From Cenococcum geophilum 1.58 (lineage: Eukaryota > Ascomycota > Dothideomycetes > Gloniales > Gloniaceae): a stretch of DNA of 64,000 nt. The notes under the pieces are model-generated. The model searched no databases and was not told where the DNA came from. It saw nothing but the letters and a program-made list of their open reading frames with translations. The DNA lies in assembly GCA_001692895.1 (NCBI GenBank), contig KV748180.1, positions 3,590,195 to 3,654,194 on the forward strand. Direction: 5' to 3'. The translations under genes were made by a program, and so were the position numbers. Positions 61,501 to 64,000 of the stretch are shown here, in pieces (the stretch's first letter is position 1; each line of letters starts with the position of its first letter).

Positions 61501-64000
61501 GCTAGTAGAAGGCGACTATATAATAAAGGAAGCCCATAAAGCGCTTCCCCCCTATTTCTATAACTTTCTTAAGATAAATCTAAAAACTAAACCCAAGCTT
61601 TTACGTCGGAAGATAGTCGACACTAATGTTAAAAAATTCCTAAAAGGTAAACTAGGATTGACCTATGAAGATATTCTATAATACTTATTAAAGGAGTTTA
61701 GTAAATATATTAAGCACTTCTTTCCTAAAAACGTAGATAAGCTACCCCTTTACCGACCATAGGACTATAAAATTAAGATTACCCCCAGAAACTAGGCCCC
61801 ATACTATAAAAATAGACTACTCTCACCTACTAAACTTAGGTGTGTAAAAAAGTGGATTAATAAAATACTGAATAAGGGTTTTATCCGTAAATCGACCTTA
61901 CTAGCTATTATACCACTCTTCCTTACTACTAAGCCTAGCGGCGGTATACGAATCTGCTATAACTATTAAGGCCTAAATACAGTCACTATTAAGAATTAAT
62001 ACCTACTGCTACTAATCCGCGAGACACTTGACGCACTTTATAGCGCCAAGTACTTTACTAAACTTAATATAATTGCTGTATTTAACCGGATCCGGATTAC
62101 GGAGGGCTATAAATAGCTTATAGCATTTATTACCCAGTTCGGACTCTATAAGATACTAGTTATACTATTTAGCCTCTATAACATACCCGCTATATTCTAA
62201 AACTATATTAACCATATTCTATATAACGCCCTTAATAACTACTATACTACCTACCTTAATAATATCCTTGTCTTTTCTAAAACATATATTAAGTATACTA
62301 AGTATATAAATAAAGTTATCTAAAGACTTAGCAATGCTGGACTTTAAATTAATATTAATAAGTCTAAGTTCTACTTTACTAAAATAAAATACCTTGGCTT
62401 AATTATCTTAACTAATAGTATAACTATAGACCCTAAGAAGATATAGGCCTTACAGGAATAGAAGGACCCGATATTAATTAAAGAACTATAACAATTTCTT
62501 GGCTTCGCGAACTTCTACTAACAATTTATCTAAGGCTACTCTACTATTGCTATACCTATAATAAAACTTCTAAAGAAGGATATTGGATGGCTATAGGGAC
62601 TAGAATAAGCTAAATTATTTAAGGCCTTTAAGGGAGCCTTTACTTTAGCACTAGTACTAGCATACTATAACTACACGAAGAAAATAGTGGTAGAGATAGA
62701 TATATTAAATTAGGCTTCCGGCGAAGTCCTTTCCCAATATAATAATAACGGAAAATTAAGACTGGTTGCATTCTTCTCTATAAAGCACTCCACGCCAAAA
62801 TATAACTACGAGATCTATAATAAAGAACTTCTAGCTATTGTTAAGGCTTTAGAGGAATGGCGTCCTAAGCTATAAGGGACTAAGGAGCTGTTTGAAATTA
62901 TTACCGACTATAAGAACCTACAGATGTTTATAACTACTAAGTAGCTAAACTAGCGCTAAGTCCGGTAGGCAGAGTTCCTTTTATAGTTTAACTTTGTAAT
63001 TATATATAGACCTAGTAGTAAAGCCACGCTCCCTAATACCCTAAGCTAGCTACTAGGAATAAGGCCTAAGGATGCTAATAATAAACACCTCCGCCACCGA
63101 GCCTAAGTCATTATACTACCCCAGAAAGTTAACCCTATAATCTTAGAAGAATTACTATATAAGTCCCGTAACTTTAATAACGTAGAGTTTATAGCCGCTT
63201 TAGACCCTAAAATAGCCGAAAAGTTATTAAATAAGTTAATCTAGCTGGGATACTAGGAGAATAAACTCGCAAGAGATATAGTAGCAGCCCTGCGTAATTA
63301 GAAAGCTTACTATTAGCTAAAGAAAATTAGGAAATTACTCTATTGCGATAAGTTAGAATATAGTATTATTAATGGATAGATCTACTTCCGCTAACGTCTC
63401 TTTATCCCTAACGCCCTAGACCTCTACCTAAAAGTTACCCATTGCTCTTATAGCAGCGGCCCCACTAGTTACCCTAGCTGGGTTAAGACTCTTAACCTCT
63501 TAAACTAAATATACTGGTAGCCAAGAATCTCCTAGTTTATGGCTACCTTTATTAAAGACTATGCCCTATGCTTTCGTACTAAAACCCCCCGTTTTGCTCT
63601 ACCTAGTTTTCTAAAGCTACTAGAATTACCTACCTACCCGTAAACTAATATCTTAATTAACTATATTATAACGCTACTAATATGCTAATGCTACGGTAAG
63701 GCATATAAATATATCCTTATTATTGTGGACCGCCTAACTAAAATATAATACCTTATTTTAGTAACAGGACTCTTAATAGAGGAGTTAGTTAATAACTTTG
63801 TTAATAACGTATATAAGCTCTATAGTGTACTAAGCACGATTATCTCTAATCACGGTATATAATTTGTTAGCGACTTCTAGCGACGACTAAGTAAACGCCT
63901 TAAGATAACCTTATAATTAAGCTTAGCCTAGTACCTAAAAATAAACAGCTAAACTAAAATTATTAACGCCGCCGTAAATAAATACCTTTATGCTTTTATT
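58408..64000 (+). mobile_element. Ty3/Gypsy LTR retrotransposon copy 2, cut by the window edge (fossil)
   Basis: Same family as copy 1 but in plus orientation. The 5' LTR is 58408-58594 (187 bp, TG..CA). It is followed by a gag-like region with a zinc-knuckle trace near 59,830, a protease/reverse transcriptase region (active-site block near 62,250), RNase H and an integrase region that continues past the right edge. It lies within, or directly against, the LINE and so is probably younger than it. It is heavily broken by RIP-type change; age cannot be read from a single LTR. A few ambiguous bases occur at 60903-60914. Confidence 0.9.

Overview
This window looks like a chromosome segment of a filamentous ascomycete (Pezizomycotina). 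The reasons are short host introns (mostly 50-140 nt, GT..AG), host genes most like those of moulds, Tad1-type LINE and fungal hAT remnants, and very strong C-to-T decay typical of repeat-induced point mutation (RIP). A leotiomycete is my best guess, but that rests only on overall protein resemblance.

Layout. Positions 1-15.8 kb are an ordinary gene-rich arm with five housekeeping genes: a P4-ATPase flippase of the Drs2 type (minus, cut by the left edge), mitochondrial ribosomal protein mL46 (minus), a RING + triple ZZ-like finger + SH3 protein (plus), an EBP/EXPERA-family sterol-isomerase-like membrane protein (minus) and a CBM21 glycogen-targeting PP1 regulatory subunit (minus). Positions 15.8-23.0 kb are gene-poor and I recognise nothing coding there. 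A two-exon gene for a mitochondrial BolA protein (BOL3 type) stands alone at 22,987-23,573.

Positions 23.8-32.1 kb hold a large decayed host gene on the minus strand. Its coding sequence is split by a RIP-mutated hAT transposon with perfect 19-bp terminal inverted repeats and a perfect 8-bp target duplication. Without the transposon the host reading frame runs straight across the insertion site. Several stops in this gene are of the kind made by C-to-T change at CAA, CAG or CGA codons.

From about 33.8 kb to the right edge the sequence is one AT-rich, RIP-saturated nest of repeats. It holds a RecQ-like helicase unit split by a complete-length Ty3/Gypsy element (35,205-42,119). Next come two copies of an unclassified repeat (family B), separated by a stretch with a Gypsy integrase fossil. 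A Tad1-like LINE abuts the second B copy, and a second Gypsy copy of the same family lies in the LINE and runs off the right edge. Nothing in this block looks able to make protein.

The genes do not form one pathway. mL46, BOL3, the flippase and the EBP-like protein are dispersed housekeeping functions (mitochondrial translation, Fe-S delivery, membrane lipid asymmetry, sterol metabolism). The strongest unusual signals are the hAT-split gene, the unmutated hAT ends next to a RIP-saturated interior, the unclassified B repeat family and the RecQ-like repeat.
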